Notes: generated by a model from the letters alone, not told the origin. A stretch of DNA of 64,000 bases from Arthrobacter sp. (GCA_023264815.1 JAHFUZ010000015.1:1-64000), one strand, 5' to 3'. Shown: positions 53,132 to 62,568, numbered from the stretch's first letter. Numbers and translations: made by a program.

Positions 53132-54205
53132 CGGCAACGGGGCCGCCCGCTGCCGGACGGCCACCACCACCAGGATCCCCACCACCGCGCCGACGAACGT
53201 CTCCACGCCGCGTTCCAGGATCAGCACGGAGGGGTCGATCGGTGCCGCGAGTTGGGTCATCAGCAGGATGACGGGAGTGAAGGAGACCATCGCGAGCCCG
53301 TAGTGGCGGGCCATGAACAGCTCCGTGGTGAACTGGAAAACGATCACGAGGATGGCCAGGACCAGCACCTGGTGCGCGGCAAAGAACGGTGCCAGCGACC
53401 ACGGTGCCGGAACAAGGACGACGGCGGTGACCGCCAGCCCCAGGAAAGTCCCCACGATGCGGTGGATCCCGCGCCGCACCCGGCTGGGGAGGTCCGCCCC
53501 CGCCAGGGGGACCGCCGCAGCGGCCATGGCCCAGTGCGGATGGCCGCTGCCGCTGAGCACGCCGACGGAGCCGGCGAGGACCACCGCGAGCGTGTACCTG
53601 GCCGCATGAACGGCCGCGGATCGCCCGGCCGCGCCCCGGAGCCTCACCACGTTGCGTGCGGCACCGCGCTGCCACGACCGGCCGCGCACCCAGCCGCCGA
53701 AGCCCACTGCCATGGAGAATGCTGCAGCGCCCGCTGCGACCAGGAGGGCCAGGGGCCAGGGGACGGGGACGGGCACCGAGGCGCAGGCGCCCAGGGCCAG
53801 GATGCCGAAGAACGGGCCGTTGGGTTTGAGTTTCACCCGGTCCGAATAGACGGAGCCGATGCCGGCCAGCAGTGCTTCGACGGCCACAAGCCACCAGGAC
53901 TGGAGGTGGTTGACGGACAGGAACAGGCCCGCAGCCACTCCGCCCACGAGCACCAGGGCCGCCTGGGACTGGTGCCGGAGCCTGAGCTGGTGCGGCTCGG
54001 ACCTGCCGTACATCCCCGTCAGTGCGCCAAAAACCGCGTACATGATCAGGTCTTCCCGGCCCAGGAGCAGCAGGAGGAGAGATGGGACGGCCACGCTGGC
54101 CGCAACCCGGAGGGCTGCCAGATGGTCGTTGTTGGCGGGCTCCAGCCGGTGCAGGGCGCGGACCTGCCGCAGGACGGACTTCATGCGGTTCACACCACCT
54201 GCCAT
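53099..54205 (-). CDS. FUSC-family membrane protein
   Basis: Protein of 368 aa. The start is ATG 54205, or more likely the internal ATG at 54184, which has AGGTGG upstream. About ten hydrophobic helices lie in two halves: AALRVAASVAVPSLLLLLLG and AARYTLAVVLAGSVGVLSGS each begin a FUSC-like repeat. RVRRGIHRIVGTFLGLAVT is the conserved cytoplasmic link. It is a probable exporter of unknown substrate and a second FUSC protein besides 6095-7222. A 20-bp terminator lies between it and the convergently oriented end of the MFS unit. Confidence 0.83.
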   Translation of the reverse strand: MAGGVNRMKSVLRQVRALHRLEPANNDHLAALRVAASVAVPSLLLLLLGREDLIMYAVFGALTGMYGRSEPHQLRLRHQSQAALVLVGGVAAGLFLSVNHLQSWWLVAVEALLAGIGSVYSDRVKLKPNGPFFGILALGACASVPVPVPWPLALLVAAGAAAFSMAVGFGGWVRGRSWQRGAARNVVRLRGAAGRSAAVHAARYTLAVVLAGSVGVLSGSGHPHWAMAAAAVPLAGADLPSRVRRGIHRIVGTFLGLAVTAVVLVPAPWSLAPFFAAHQVLVLAILVIVFQFTTELFMARHYGLAMVSFTPVILLMTQLAAPIDPSVLILERGVETFVGAVVGILVVVAVRQRAAPLPLRRPARRPGE

Positions 54206-54315
54206 TGGTTGCTGCCCGGAGCCGGGGACTCCAGAAATGATCTCCCGGAATCGCGGCCCGAGGCCCCGCGTTACGGTTCCCTCTGTCCTGGCTTTGCAGT
54301 TGCCGGAACACGGCT

Positions 54316-54365
54316 AAGGCCCGTCCTGCCTGCTTCCCCCAAGGAAAGCAGGCAGGACGGGCCTT
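54316..54365 (-). terminator. Terminator of the MFS transporter gene
   Basis: A perfect 20-bp stem (arms 54316-54335 and 54346-54365) with a 10-base loop, each arm ending in AAGGCCC or its complement. Transcripts coming from the MFS gene on the minus strand would end here. Confidence 0.88.
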
Positions 54366-54433
54366 TGAGCGCGGGCTACAAGACGGTCTTCACAGGCCGG
54401 ATTGTTGGTGCTGAGCGGTACCTGGCGCGGAGC

Positions 54434-56059
54434 CTATACTCCGGCCGGAACCTTGCTGGCGGAGTCCTGGCTGGCCGAGGCATCGGTGATGTCCTGGGTT
54501 TCGAACGGCATGTCGTCCAGGTCAATCAGCGGGTTCTCGTCCTGGGTGGCCACCAGTTCCTTGGCCTCCTCCTGGGTGTCCACGCTGGGCATGGAGCCAG
54601 GAAGCGGACGCCGGGCCGATTCCTTCAGGAAGTAGATGGCCACGGCACCGATCGCCGAGGTGGCCATCAGGTAGTAGGCAGGCATCATGTCGTTGCCGGT
54701 GGCACCGATCAGGGCCGCCACGATGAACGGCGTGGTGCCGCCAAAGATGGCAACGGCGAAGTTATACGCGATGCCCATGGCACCGTATCGGCTGGAGGTG
54801 GGGAACTGGGCCGGCAGTGCCGAGGCAAGGTTGGCCACGTAGAACGTCACCGGGAAGGCGATGAGTGCCAGGCCGAGCAGTGTGGACCAGATCTCGCCAA
54901 CGCCAATGAGCATAAATGCCGGGATGGCCAGCAGCACGGTGCTCAGTGCGCCAATCCACAGCACGGGGCGGCGGCCAATACGGTCGGACAGCTTCCCTGT
55001 CAGCGGGATGCACAGGCTCATGATGACCAGCACGGGGATGGTCAGGAGCGTGCCGTGGACCTCGTCATAGCCCTTGGACTCGGTGAGATACGTGGGCATG
55101 TAGGAGGTGAGGGCATACCCTGCCGTGTTGGCCGCGGCCACCAGGACCATCGCCACGATGATGGAGCGCCAGTACGCCTTAACGATGCCCACCGGCCCCT
55201 TGGCTGCGGCCTCGTCGGTGGAGGCAGCGTTCTTGGCCAGCTCCTCCTGGGCATCCAGGGTTGCCTGGAACTGCGGGGATTCCTCGATCTTGCTCCGGAA
55301 GTACACGGCGATCAGGCCCAGCGGGCCGGCGATCAGGAAGGGAATCCTCCAGCCCCATTCCTCCATGGCGGCCTGGCCAAGGGTCAGCTGCAGGGCGGAC
55401 ACCAGGGCCGCGCCGATCGCAAAACCCAGGTAGCTTCCCAGGTCCAGGAAGCTGGCAAAGTAGCCGCGGCGCTTGTCCGGGGCGTATTCACTGACGAACG
55501 TGGTGGCGCCGGCGTATTCTCCGCCGGTGGAGAAGCCCTGCACAACCTTCAGGAGGACCAGGAGGGCAGCAGCCCACAGGCCAATCTGCGCGTAGCCGGG
55601 CAGGAGGCCGACGGCGAAGGTGCTGGCGGCCATGATCATCAGGGTGGTGGCCAGGATCTTCTGGCGTCCCACCTTGTCGCCGAGCCAGCCGAAGATGACA
55701 CCACCGAGAGGGCGGGCGATAAAGGTGGCAGCGAACGTTCCCAGCAGGAACAGCGTCTGTGTTGTCGGATCTGACTCCGGCAGGAAGACGGGTCCCATGG
55801 TGGTGATCAGGTAGCCGAACACGCCGACGTCGTACCATTCCATGGTGTTACCCACGATGGTTCCGCCGAGTGCTTTTTTCAGCATGGGCTGGTTGACCAC
55901 GTTGACGTCGGACTCTTTGAGCCGGCGTCGTGCAAGGATCTTCGGTTTGCGTTTCCCGGCGGGGACCGCGGATGGTGCGTTAGGTGGTACTGCATGGTTG
56001 GTTCCGCCGGCGCTATTGACGCCTGCTGAAGAGTCGGTCGTGCTTCGGTCTGTGGGCAT
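54434..56059 (-). CDS. MFS metabolite:proton symporter (ProP-like)
   Basis: Transporter of 541 aa from ATG 56059 (AGGAG 9 bases upstream), with an extra in-frame ATG at 56083. A hydrophilic Ala/Pro-rich N-terminus of about 50 residues precedes 12 helices. Family signatures are TMEWYDVGVFGYL, GWLGDKVGRQKIL (loop 2-3), VVQGFSTGGEYAGATTFVSEYAP and LSDRIGRRPVL. The group moves dicarboxylates, betaines or proline. The C-terminal tail is acidic. Substrate unknown. Confidence 0.9.
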   Translation of the reverse strand: MPTDRSTTDSSAGVNSAGGTNHAVPPNAPSAVPAGKRKPKILARRRLKESDVNVVNQPMLKKALGGTIVGNTMEWYDVGVFGYLITTMGPVFLPESDPTTQTLFLLGTFAATFIARPLGGVIFGWLGDKVGRQKILATTLMIMAASTFAVGLLPGYAQIGLWAAALLVLLKVVQGFSTGGEYAGATTFVSEYAPDKRRGYFASFLDLGSYLGFAIGAALVSALQLTLGQAAMEEWGWRIPFLIAGPLGLIAVYFRSKIEESPQFQATLDAQEELAKNAASTDEAAAKGPVGIVKAYWRSIIVAMVLVAAANTAGYALTSYMPTYLTESKGYDEVHGTLLTIPVLVIMSLCIPLTGKLSDRIGRRPVLWIGALSTVLLAIPAFMLIGVGEIWSTLLGLALIAFPVTFYVANLASALPAQFPTSSRYGAMGIAYNFAVAIFGGTTPFIVAALIGATGNDMMPAYYLMATSAIGAVAIYFLKESARRPLPGSMPSVDTQEEAKELVATQDENPLIDLDDMPFETQDITDASASQDSASKVPAGV

Positions 56060-56558
56060 TTGGGCAACTCCTGTGGAGGTCATTTGCTTGCGACTTGTAG
56101 CTGCCCCGCTCCGGGCAGGCCTTCAATTTTACGCGAATCCTGGTGAAAATGAGAGTTTGATGGCGTAGGATCGCATGTTTCGGGCCGTTTTGAGCGACCT
56201 TCGGCGGATTTCTTTTCCCGCTTTCACCGCGCCATCGTGGGGATCCCGGCGGCCTGGGGCCATCGTTACCGAATCTTTTTCTTCCGGGCGGACTTTCAAG
56301 GGCTTTTTGCTCCCCGTTCAGCGGGGAATGTGACGGCAGCCACGGCGGTTTTGGCGTCGCCCGAAAGCCGTTGGCCACCCTGCTGCGGGGGTTCACAAGC
56401 ACGGCGTGGACTGCCTATTGTTGTGCCATGGGAACACTGATTTTTGAGTAGGCGGACGCCCGCGGCCCAATTTCTGCCCACCAACGGCATACCTCCGGCC
56501 CCCGTCCTCCCCGAGCCCCTCAGACACACGCTGATCCTCCTCAGAAAGGTTCCATCCA
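56060..56558. other. About 500-base gap with no recognisable gene
   Basis: No open frame here has both a good ribosome site and actinobacterial codon bias; the overlapping frames look like noise. The leader of the MFS gene and the promoter of the small gene at 56559 must lie here. No palindromic operator or long repeat was seen. Confidence 0.5.
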
Positions 56559-56765
56559 ATGACTGAAAAAAACACCGCCGACCAGCCCTCGTCCGAAACC
56601 CCGGAGGCCAAGGGTGTCCGGGCAGGGCTGACCGAAGCGCAGCGGGCGATGCTCGCCAGCAAGTCCAGGGGCGGCGGATCCGGGCTGCAGAGCGTCGGAA
56701 AGAGCCATAAGCCCACGCACACCAGCGGCAAGCAGGGGCCCACGGAAAAGAAGGTCCGCTGGTAA
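56559..56765 (+). CDS. Small basic hypothetical protein
   Basis: Protein of 68 aa (MTEKNTADQPSSETPEAKGV...), Gly-, Ser- and Lys-rich, ending TEKKVRW. AAAGG lies upstream. It contains the motif TEAQRAMLASKSRGGG, and its disordered composition resembles small actinobacterial proteins of unknown role. No domain is recognised. Confidence 0.65.
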   Translation: MTEKNTADQPSSETPEAKGVRAGLTEAQRAMLASKSRGGGSGLQSVGKSHKPTHTSGKQGPTEKKVRW

Positions 56766-56869
56766 GCCGAGTCCGCGGCCCCACGGCCCCGCGGCCCCGC
56801 GAAGCAGCCCGCGGAACGCTATTCCAGAACTAGGTGGAGGCTTCATTTCATTGCAGAAAGGAAGAAAAA

Positions 56870-57130
56870 ATGGCCAATCAGAATACTGGAGCAAGGATCG
56901 AACCTGAGGTGGCGGATCACCTCGCGGCAGCCATGGACAGGCAGTCAGCGCCCGGACCGGCGGTCATTGTCGTCACCAAAGCCATGGCAGGTGAACAGCA
57001 CTGGCCGGACGGGAATGGCAAACGCCGGCATCCCAAGGAACACGGCTCCGGCCACAGCCAGGTAGGAAACGACGCCGCCGTGACGGCAGTGCACCGCACC
57101 GGCCGCCCGCAGATGCCGCACTCCTCCTGA
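56870..57130 (+). CDS. Small hypothetical protein
   Basis: Protein of 86 aa from ATG 56870, which has a clear AAAGGAAG ribosome site. It has a mixed hydrophilic composition with GNGKRRHPKEHGSGHS. No domain is recognised. It is followed at once by the palindromic element at 57130-57209. Confidence 0.55.
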   Translation: MANQNTGARIEPEVADHLAAAMDRQSAPGPAVIVVTKAMAGEQHWPDGNGKRRHPKEHGSGHSQVGNDAAVTAVHRTGRPQMPHSS

Positions 57131-57209
57131 CGACACCGAAAACGTCTGGCGACACCGAAAATACCTGGCGACCCCCGTATTTGGGGGTCGCCAGGTATTT
57201 TCGGTGTCG
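57130..57209. repeat. Tandem plus palindromic intergenic element
   Basis: CGACACCGAAAA followed by a CTGG-containing segment occurs at 57130-57149 and again at 57150-57169. The second copy opens a perfect 27-bp inverted repeat (arms 57150-57176 and 57183-57209) with a 6-base loop GTATTT. It lies between the ends of two convergent genes, where it may terminate both. The organisation suggests a REP-like family. Confidence 0.85.
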
Positions 57210-57245
57210 CGGGGGATTATGCGCGTCGCCGGACGGGTCCCTCCG

Positions 57246-59756
57246 CTACGCCTCCGGCTCAACTTCCGGCACAACCTCGTCCGCCGTCTTATCCAGCCGC
57301 CAGCCCCGCCACACCGGGTGCCTGAGCTTCCCCGCGTCCGTCCATTGGCCGAAGGTCACTTCACCCACCAGCTTCGGCGTGACCCAGTGGGCGTCCGAGG
57401 CATCCTCGCGGGGGACGTCGTCGAACGGGGAGGTCTTGCGGGCCAAGCCGTCCACTTTCTGCCGGAGTTCCTCGAGTTCGCGGGTGCTGAACCCGCTTCC
57501 CACCCGGCCCACGTAGCGCAGGTTCTTGCCTTCGGGGATGCCCACCAGCAGCGAGCCCACCGAACTTTGACGCCCGCCCCGGCCTGGCCGCCAGCCGCCC
57601 ACCACCACTTCCTGGGTCTGTTCCAGCTTGATCTTGATCCAGGTCCGGGTCCGTTGCCCGCTGGCGTACCGGCTGTCCGTCCGCTTGGCCATCACACCCT
57701 CGAGCCCCAGTTCCCGTGCGCTCTCCAGCAGGTGCTCGATCTTCTCGTTTAGAACCGGTGACAGCTCCACAGGGCTGTCAGAAGGCCGGTAGAACTGCTC
57801 GAGACGCTCCCGCCGCTGCTCAAACGGCAGCCGCCGCAGGTCCCGGCCACCCGCTGCCAACAGGTCAAAGAGCATCAGCCGGACGGGAATAGCGCTACGT
57901 GCCTTTGCGACGTCGCCGGGCCGGGTCAGTTTCATGCGTCCCTGCAGGACGCCGAAGTCCGGCTTTCCGGAAGGCCCGACGGCGAAGATCTCGCCATCAG
58001 CGGCGAACGCTCCCTCCGGCCAGCTGGCCCGGTCCGCCAGTTCCGGGTAGGTTGCCGTGACGTCGTTTCCGTTCCGGCTGATGAGGCGGACATTCCTGTC
58101 GTCCGCGATGATGAGCGCCCGGACTCCGTCCCACTTGAGCTCGAACTTCCAATCGCTGCCCTGCAGGTCGGCAGCCGTTCCGGCTGTGGCCATCATGGGG
58201 CTGAAATCCTCGGGGCGGAGGCGGGCGGGCGGCTTCCCGGCCGCCGGGGCAGGCTGTTCGCCTGCGGGTTCCGAAGCTGGTTCCGCGTCCCCGGCCGCGT
58301 CCTCGGCCGCATCCCGCCGCGGATGGAACGTGTGGTGGTCCTTATCCATCAGGTGGATCAGCCACTGCCCTTCGCTGTCCCGGCCCTGTCCCCGCCCGGT
58401 GTGGATCAGCGCAAACTTCTTCGTCCCGCCCAGGCCTCCGCCCTCCGAACCCGTCAGGGTGGCGATGACTTCACGCCCGTTGATCCACTTTTCCAGTTCG
58501 TAGGTGCCGTGATCCCAGATGGTCACGTGGCCGGCGCCGTACTGGCCCTTCGGAATGGTGCCCTCGAAGGTGGCATAGTCCAGCGGGTGGTCTTCGGTCT
58601 GGACAGCGAGGTGGTTCCTGCCACCCGACTCGGGGACGCCCTTCGGCAGCGCCCACGACACCAGCACTCCTTCGTGCTCCAGCCGGAAATCGAAGTGCAG
58701 CCTGCTGGCGTGGTGCTCCTGGATCACAAAGGTGTTCCCGTTTCCGGGCGCACCGGAGAAGGGCTCGGGCGTCACCTCAGGGTCCCGCATCGAACGGTAC
58801 CGCTCCAGGCGCTGGTGCGCGCCGCCGTCGTGCGTTGACTGTTCGGTGTTCTCCGGGTGCCCGCCGCCGGCGTGCTCGACGGCGGCGAACGGGTCCTTGC
58901 CTTCCTTCACCCGGCGCAGCACGGCTTTGTAGTCGAGGTGCTGGAGTTTGGCGGAGCCAAGCTCCCGCCAGGTCCGCGGCGCGGCCACCATGGGTGTGGG
59001 CCTGCCGCGGAGGGAATAGGGGACGATGGTGGTCTTCGCGGCGCTGTTCTGGCTCCAGTCCACCAGCACCTTGCCTTTCCGAAGGGTCTTCTTCATGTCG
59101 CTGACGGCGAGGTCCGGATGATCGGCCTCCAGGGCGCGGGCCAGTTCGTGGGCGAAGGCGGAGATCTGCTCGGAAGTCTGCTTTCCGTCAAGGCCGGCAT
59201 AGAGGTGGATGCCCTTGCTGCCGCTGGTTACCGGGACGGGATCCAGGCCCACGTCCTGCAGGATGGTGCGGGCCAGGAAGGCCACTTCCGCGCATTCGGC
59301 CAGCCCGGCGCCGTCTCCCGGGTCCAGGTCCAGCACCAGGCGGTCCGGGTTGAGCTGGTTGCCGTGCGAATCAACCTGCCACTGCGGGACGTGGATCTCC
59401 AGGGAATTGATCTGGCCAAACCATGCCAGGGTGGCGGGATCGTTGACCAGCGGGTAGTAGATGGTCCTGTCCTTGTGGGTGATGGCCGCGCGCGGGAGCC
59501 AGCCGGGCGCCGAGTCCTCGAGGTTCTTCTGGAAGAACACCTCGCCGGGATGCTCCGCAGTGCCTACGCCGTTGACCCAGCGCTTGCGGGTGGCGGGCCG
59601 GTTGGCAGCCGCGGGAATCAGCACGTGCGCCACGGCAGCGTAGTACGCCAGCACGTCCGCCTTGGTGGTGCCGGTCTCCGGATAGATCACTTTGTCCAGA
59701 TTGGTGAGGGTCAGTTCGCGCCCGGCGACGCGGACGCGCTCCTTAGCGCCGGCCAT
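57246..59756 (-). CDS. ligD: Multifunctional ATP-dependent DNA ligase LigD
   Basis: Non-homologous end-joining enzyme of 836 aa. Domain order as in mycobacterial LigD: polymerase/primase domain (residues about 1-290; VLDLDPGDGAGLAE holds metal-binding Asp residues), 3'-phosphoesterase (residues about 330-480; FVIQEHHASRLHFDFRLEH, WALPKGVP), then the ligase with the nucleotidyl-acceptor Lys in FELKWDGVRALI and the OB fold (GSLLVGIPEGKNLRYVGRVG). All catalytic blocks are visible. GAGG precedes the start. It is divergent from ku with 40 bases between. Confidence 0.96.
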   Translation of the reverse strand: MAGAKERVRVAGRELTLTNLDKVIYPETGTTKADVLAYYAAVAHVLIPAAANRPATRKRWVNGVGTAEHPGEVFFQKNLEDSAPGWLPRAAITHKDRTIYYPLVNDPATLAWFGQINSLEIHVPQWQVDSHGNQLNPDRLVLDLDPGDGAGLAECAEVAFLARTILQDVGLDPVPVTSGSKGIHLYAGLDGKQTSEQISAFAHELARALEADHPDLAVSDMKKTLRKGKVLVDWSQNSAAKTTIVPYSLRGRPTPMVAAPRTWRELGSAKLQHLDYKAVLRRVKEGKDPFAAVEHAGGGHPENTEQSTHDGGAHQRLERYRSMRDPEVTPEPFSGAPGNGNTFVIQEHHASRLHFDFRLEHEGVLVSWALPKGVPESGGRNHLAVQTEDHPLDYATFEGTIPKGQYGAGHVTIWDHGTYELEKWINGREVIATLTGSEGGGLGGTKKFALIHTGRGQGRDSEGQWLIHLMDKDHHTFHPRRDAAEDAAGDAEPASEPAGEQPAPAAGKPPARLRPEDFSPMMATAGTAADLQGSDWKFELKWDGVRALIIADDRNVRLISRNGNDVTATYPELADRASWPEGAFAADGEIFAVGPSGKPDFGVLQGRMKLTRPGDVAKARSAIPVRLMLFDLLAAGGRDLRRLPFEQRRERLEQFYRPSDSPVELSPVLNEKIEHLLESARELGLEGVMAKRTDSRYASGQRTRTWIKIKLEQTQEVVVGGWRPGRGGRQSSVGSLLVGIPEGKNLRYVGRVGSGFSTRELEELRQKVDGLARKTSPFDDVPREDASDAHWVTPKLVGEVTFGQWTDAGKLRHPVWRGWRLDKTADEVVPEVEPEA

Positions 59757-59796
59757 GGGTCTTCACCTCTGGCCTGCGGTGATGTTCACTTGAGGG

Positions 59797-60825
59797 ATGA
59801 GAGCCATCTGGAAAGGTGCCATTGCGTTCGGCCTGGTCAACGTGCCCGTCAAGGTCTACAGCGCCACCGAGGACCACGACATCAGCCTCCACCAGGTCCA
59901 CAACGCCGACGGCGGCCGGATCCGGTACCAGCGCCGGTGCGAGGTCTGCAGCAAGATCATCGACTACTCGGACATCGACAAGGCTTACGAGGACGACGGC
60001 CGCACGGTGGTCCTGACCAAGGAGGAGCTGAAGTCCATCCCTGCGGAGAGCAGTCACGAGATCGAGGTGGTCCAGTTCGTCCCGTCTGAGCAGCTGGAAC
60101 CCATGATGTTCGAGAAGAGCTACTACCTCGAGCCGGACTCCAAGTCGCCCAAGGCCTACGTCCTGCTGCGCCGGGCCCTCGAGGACACTGACCGGGTGGC
60201 CGTGGTCCAGTTCGCGCTGCGCGAGAAGACCCGGCTGGGGGCGTTGCGGATCAAGGACGACGTCCTGGTGCTCCAGTCCCTGCTGTGGCCTGACGAAGTC
60301 CGGGAGGCCAGCTTCCCGGCCCTGGAGGAGTCGGTCCGGATCTCCGCGCAGGAACGCGAAATGTCCGCCGCCCTGGTGGAGTCCATGGCCGCCGACTTTG
60401 AACCGGAGCAGTTCACCGACGACTACCAGGTCCAGCTCCGCAAACTCATCGAAGCCAAACTGGAGAAGGGCGACTCCCTGGACACCGACGAAACGTTCAG
60501 CGCGGAGGCGGGCGAAGGCGGCAAGGGCGAAGTCATCGACCTGATGGAGGCACTCAAGCGCAGCCTGGACCGGAAACGGGCCGGCGGTGCCGTGGACGGG
60601 AGTGCCGATGCCGGCTCCGAGGAGGACGCGGACGACGGCGGCACTGACGAAAGTGCCACGGCTCCGGCCAGGAAGGCGCCCGCCAAACCTGCGGCCAAGT
60701 CTGCCGGGACCGCGGCCAAGTCCAGCGCTGCCACTAAGTCCACCGCGTCCAAGCCCGCCGCCTCGAAGCCCACGGCAGCGAAGTCCGCGGCCAAGACCAC
60801 CACCAGGGCGCGCAAGGGGGCATAA
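59797..60825 (+). CDS. ku: Non-homologous end-joining protein Ku
   Basis: DNA end-binding homodimer partner of LigD, 342 aa. The start MRAIWKGAIAFGLVNVPVKVYSA matches the family exactly, although GAGGG abuts the ATG. The Ku core runs to about residue 250 (RCEVCSKIIDYSD, ADFEPEQFTDDYQ). A Lys/Ala/Ser/Pro-rich tail of about 75 residues (KPAAKSAGTAAKSSAATKST...) is typical of actinobacterial Ku and probably contacts DNA. Confidence 0.96.
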   Translation: MRAIWKGAIAFGLVNVPVKVYSATEDHDISLHQVHNADGGRIRYQRRCEVCSKIIDYSDIDKAYEDDGRTVVLTKEELKSIPAESSHEIEVVQFVPSEQLEPMMFEKSYYLEPDSKSPKAYVLLRRALEDTDRVAVVQFALREKTRLGALRIKDDVLVLQSLLWPDEVREASFPALEESVRISAQEREMSAALVESMAADFEPEQFTDDYQVQLRKLIEAKLEKGDSLDTDETFSAEAGEGGKGEVIDLMEALKRSLDRKRAGGAVDGSADAGSEEDADDGGTDESATAPARKAPAKPAAKSAGTAAKSSAATKSTASKPAASKPTAAKSAAKTTTRARKGA

Positions 60826-60879
60826 TCCCGGATGGCGCCTCCCGCTGACGGCCGCCACGGTTCGGGTGATGGCAGCCGC

Positions 60880-61146
60880 CTAGGAGTTCCGCAGGGCTGA
60901 AATGAGTTCGCCCTTTTTCTTGGCCGAGTAGCCCGTGAGGCCTATTTCCTTGGCCTTGGCCTTGAGCTGCGGGACGGTCCAGTCCTCGTAGTCGCCGGAC
61001 TTCCCGCCTTTTCGGCCCGCGGCGGAGCGGCCCTTCGCGGCCGCCGCGTTGGAGATCCGCGCCGCCTTTTGCTTCGAAGCGCCGTCCTCCCGCAGTTCTT
61101 CATACAGTTCGGGATCTTTCAGGCTGGGGTTCTTCTTCGCCGGCAT
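60880..61146 (-). CDS. Small SAP/Rho N-terminal-like protein
   Basis: Protein of 88 aa with GAGAGGATGAC upstream. It has a Lys-rich N-terminus ([39 protein letters not shown]), then the Rho-N-type helical motif [32 protein letters not shown]. It probably binds nucleic acid. It is convergent with ku; a role in end joining is possible but unsupported. Confidence 0.8.
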   Translation of the reverse strand: MPAKKNPSLKDPELYEELREDGASKQKAARISNAAAAKGRSAAGRKGGKSGDYEDWTVPQLKAKAKEIGLTGYSAKKKGELISALRNS

Positions 61147-61354
61147 GTCATCCTCTCGAACGGGGCCTGACGGCCAGGCCAGGCTGCTGCCGGCCAGGCT
61201 TCCACGCTATTTCCGCGGCGGGGGAAAAACAAGGAAGCGCTAAGTCTGCTTGCTTTTCGGATTGTGCGGCGGCCAGAATGGGCGCATTACAGCCCTGTTC
61301 AAGCAGCGTGCTGTCACTCACAACCTGTCAATGGAGATGGAGAGGGGCGCCGAC

Positions 61355-62203
61355 ATGAACGACAAAACAGAGGCGGACGAGGCGGACCGGGCGCTGAAGC
61401 AGAAGCACCGGGCCATGTGGGCCTCGGGGGATTACCCCGCGTTGGCCAGCGAACTGGTCAACGATCTGGGCGCCATCCTGGTGGAGGCCAGCGGCATCAG
61501 ACCCAAGCAGCGGGTCCTTGACGTTGCTGCCGGCGCCGGCAACGCGGCCATCCCGGCGGCCATGATGGGCGCCCAGGTGATTGCCAGCGACCTGACTCCC
61601 GAACTGTTCGACGCCGGCCGTCACCAGGCGGCCGACCGCGGCGTCGAGCTGGAATGGCAGGAGGCGGACGCCGAAGCCCTGCCGTTCGGGGACGGCGAAT
61701 TCGACGTGGTGATGTCCTGCCTGGGCGTGATGTTCGCACCCCACCACCAGGCCGGCGCCGACGAAATCGTGCGGGTGTGCAAACCGGGCGGGACCATCGG
61801 CCTGCTCAGCTGGACACCCGACGGGTTCATCGGCAAGATGTTCGCCACCATGAAGCCCTTCGCGCCGCCGCCTCCGCCCGGGGCGCAGCCGCCGCCACTG
61901 TGGGGCAGCGAGGATCACGTGCGGGAGCTGCTCCGTGACCGTGTCACGGACTTCCACGCGGAAAAGCGCACCCTGGCCATTCACAGTTTCCACCAGCCGG
62001 AGGACTTCGTCCGGTACTTCAAGTCCCACTACGGCCCCACCATCTCCGTCTATAAGTTCATTGGTGAGGACCAGGAGAAGACCAAATCACTGGATACGGC
62101 GCTCACCGAGCTTGCCGACTCGTTTGGGGATGCCCACGGCGATTCGGCATGGCAGATGGAATGGGAATACCTGCTCGTCACCGCAAAGAAAGCGAAGCCA
62201 TAA
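61355..62203 (+). CDS. Class I SAM-dependent methyltransferase
   Basis: Enzyme of 282 aa; ATG 61355 with GAGAGGGG at the right distance is preferred. Motif I is VLDVAAGAGNAAIPAA, motif II region VIASDLTPELF, motif IV SCLGVMFAPHHQ, motif post-IV RVCKPGGTIGLLSW (UbiE-like). A proline-rich insertion PFAPPPPPGAQPPPLWG follows. The substrate is not predictable. A 20-bp hairpin follows. Confidence 0.88.
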   Translation: MNDKTEADEADRALKQKHRAMWASGDYPALASELVNDLGAILVEASGIRPKQRVLDVAAGAGNAAIPAAMMGAQVIASDLTPELFDAGRHQAADRGVELEWQEADAEALPFGDGEFDVVMSCLGVMFAPHHQAGADEIVRVCKPGGTIGLLSWTPDGFIGKMFATMKPFAPPPPPGAQPPPLWGSEDHVRELLRDRVTDFHAEKRTLAIHSFHQPEDFVRYFKSHYGPTISVYKFIGEDQEKTKSLDTALTELADSFGDAHGDSAWQMEWEYLLVTAKKAKP

Positions 62204-62207
62204 CGTG

Positions 62208-62262
62208 AGCGGCCGCCGTCGTACGTCTCCCCACGGGCGGAGGACGTACGACGGCGGCCGCT
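62208..62262. terminator. Long perfect hairpin between methyltransferase and HPr genes
   Basis: 20-bp arms at 62208-62227 and 62243-62262 with a 15-base loop. The right arm contains GACGTACGACGGCGGC, also seen at 14346-14361. There is no U-run, so it might be a REP-like palindrome used as a bidirectional terminator. Confidence 0.75.
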
Positions 62263-62289
62263 GGCACGCGCTGTTGTGAACCTAAGCCG

Positions 62290-62568
62290 CTACTCGGCGT
62301 CGTGGTCCGTTTCCAGGATCTGGACCAGGCGTTCCAGGGCGTCGTCCGCGCCGGTGCCTTCGGCGCGGAGCACCACAACGTCGCCGTGGGAGGCGCCCAG
62401 GCTCATCAGGGACAGGATGCTGGCGGCGTCCATGGCCTCATCGGCCGGCTCGCCTTCACGGGCGATGGTGATGTCCAGGTCGAACTCGCCTGCGGCCTCG
62501 GCAAAGATGGCGGCGGGGCGGGCGTGCAGGCCTACGCGGCTGGCGACGGTTGCGGTGCGTTCTGACAT
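62290..62568 (-). CDS. ptsH: Phosphocarrier protein HPr
   Basis: PTS phosphocarrier of 92 aa. The phosphorylated histidine is His15 in SRVGLHARPAA. The regulatory-serine-like segment is AASILSLMSLGASHGD. AAAGGAG lies upstream of the ATG. It passes phosphate from EI to the EIIA of the fructose system encoded just upstream, in the same direction, 66 bases away. Confidence 0.95.
   Translation of the reverse strand: MSERTATVASRVGLHARPAAIFAEAAGEFDLDITIAREGEPADEAMDAASILSLMSLGASHGDVVVLRAEGTGADDALERLVQILETDHDAE

Noticed and set aside
53252..55774. Very long plus-strand open frame across the FUSC and MFS genes
   Set aside because: It runs antisense to two membrane-protein genes and through a strong terminator; the product is low-complexity and charged. 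A by-product of high GC.
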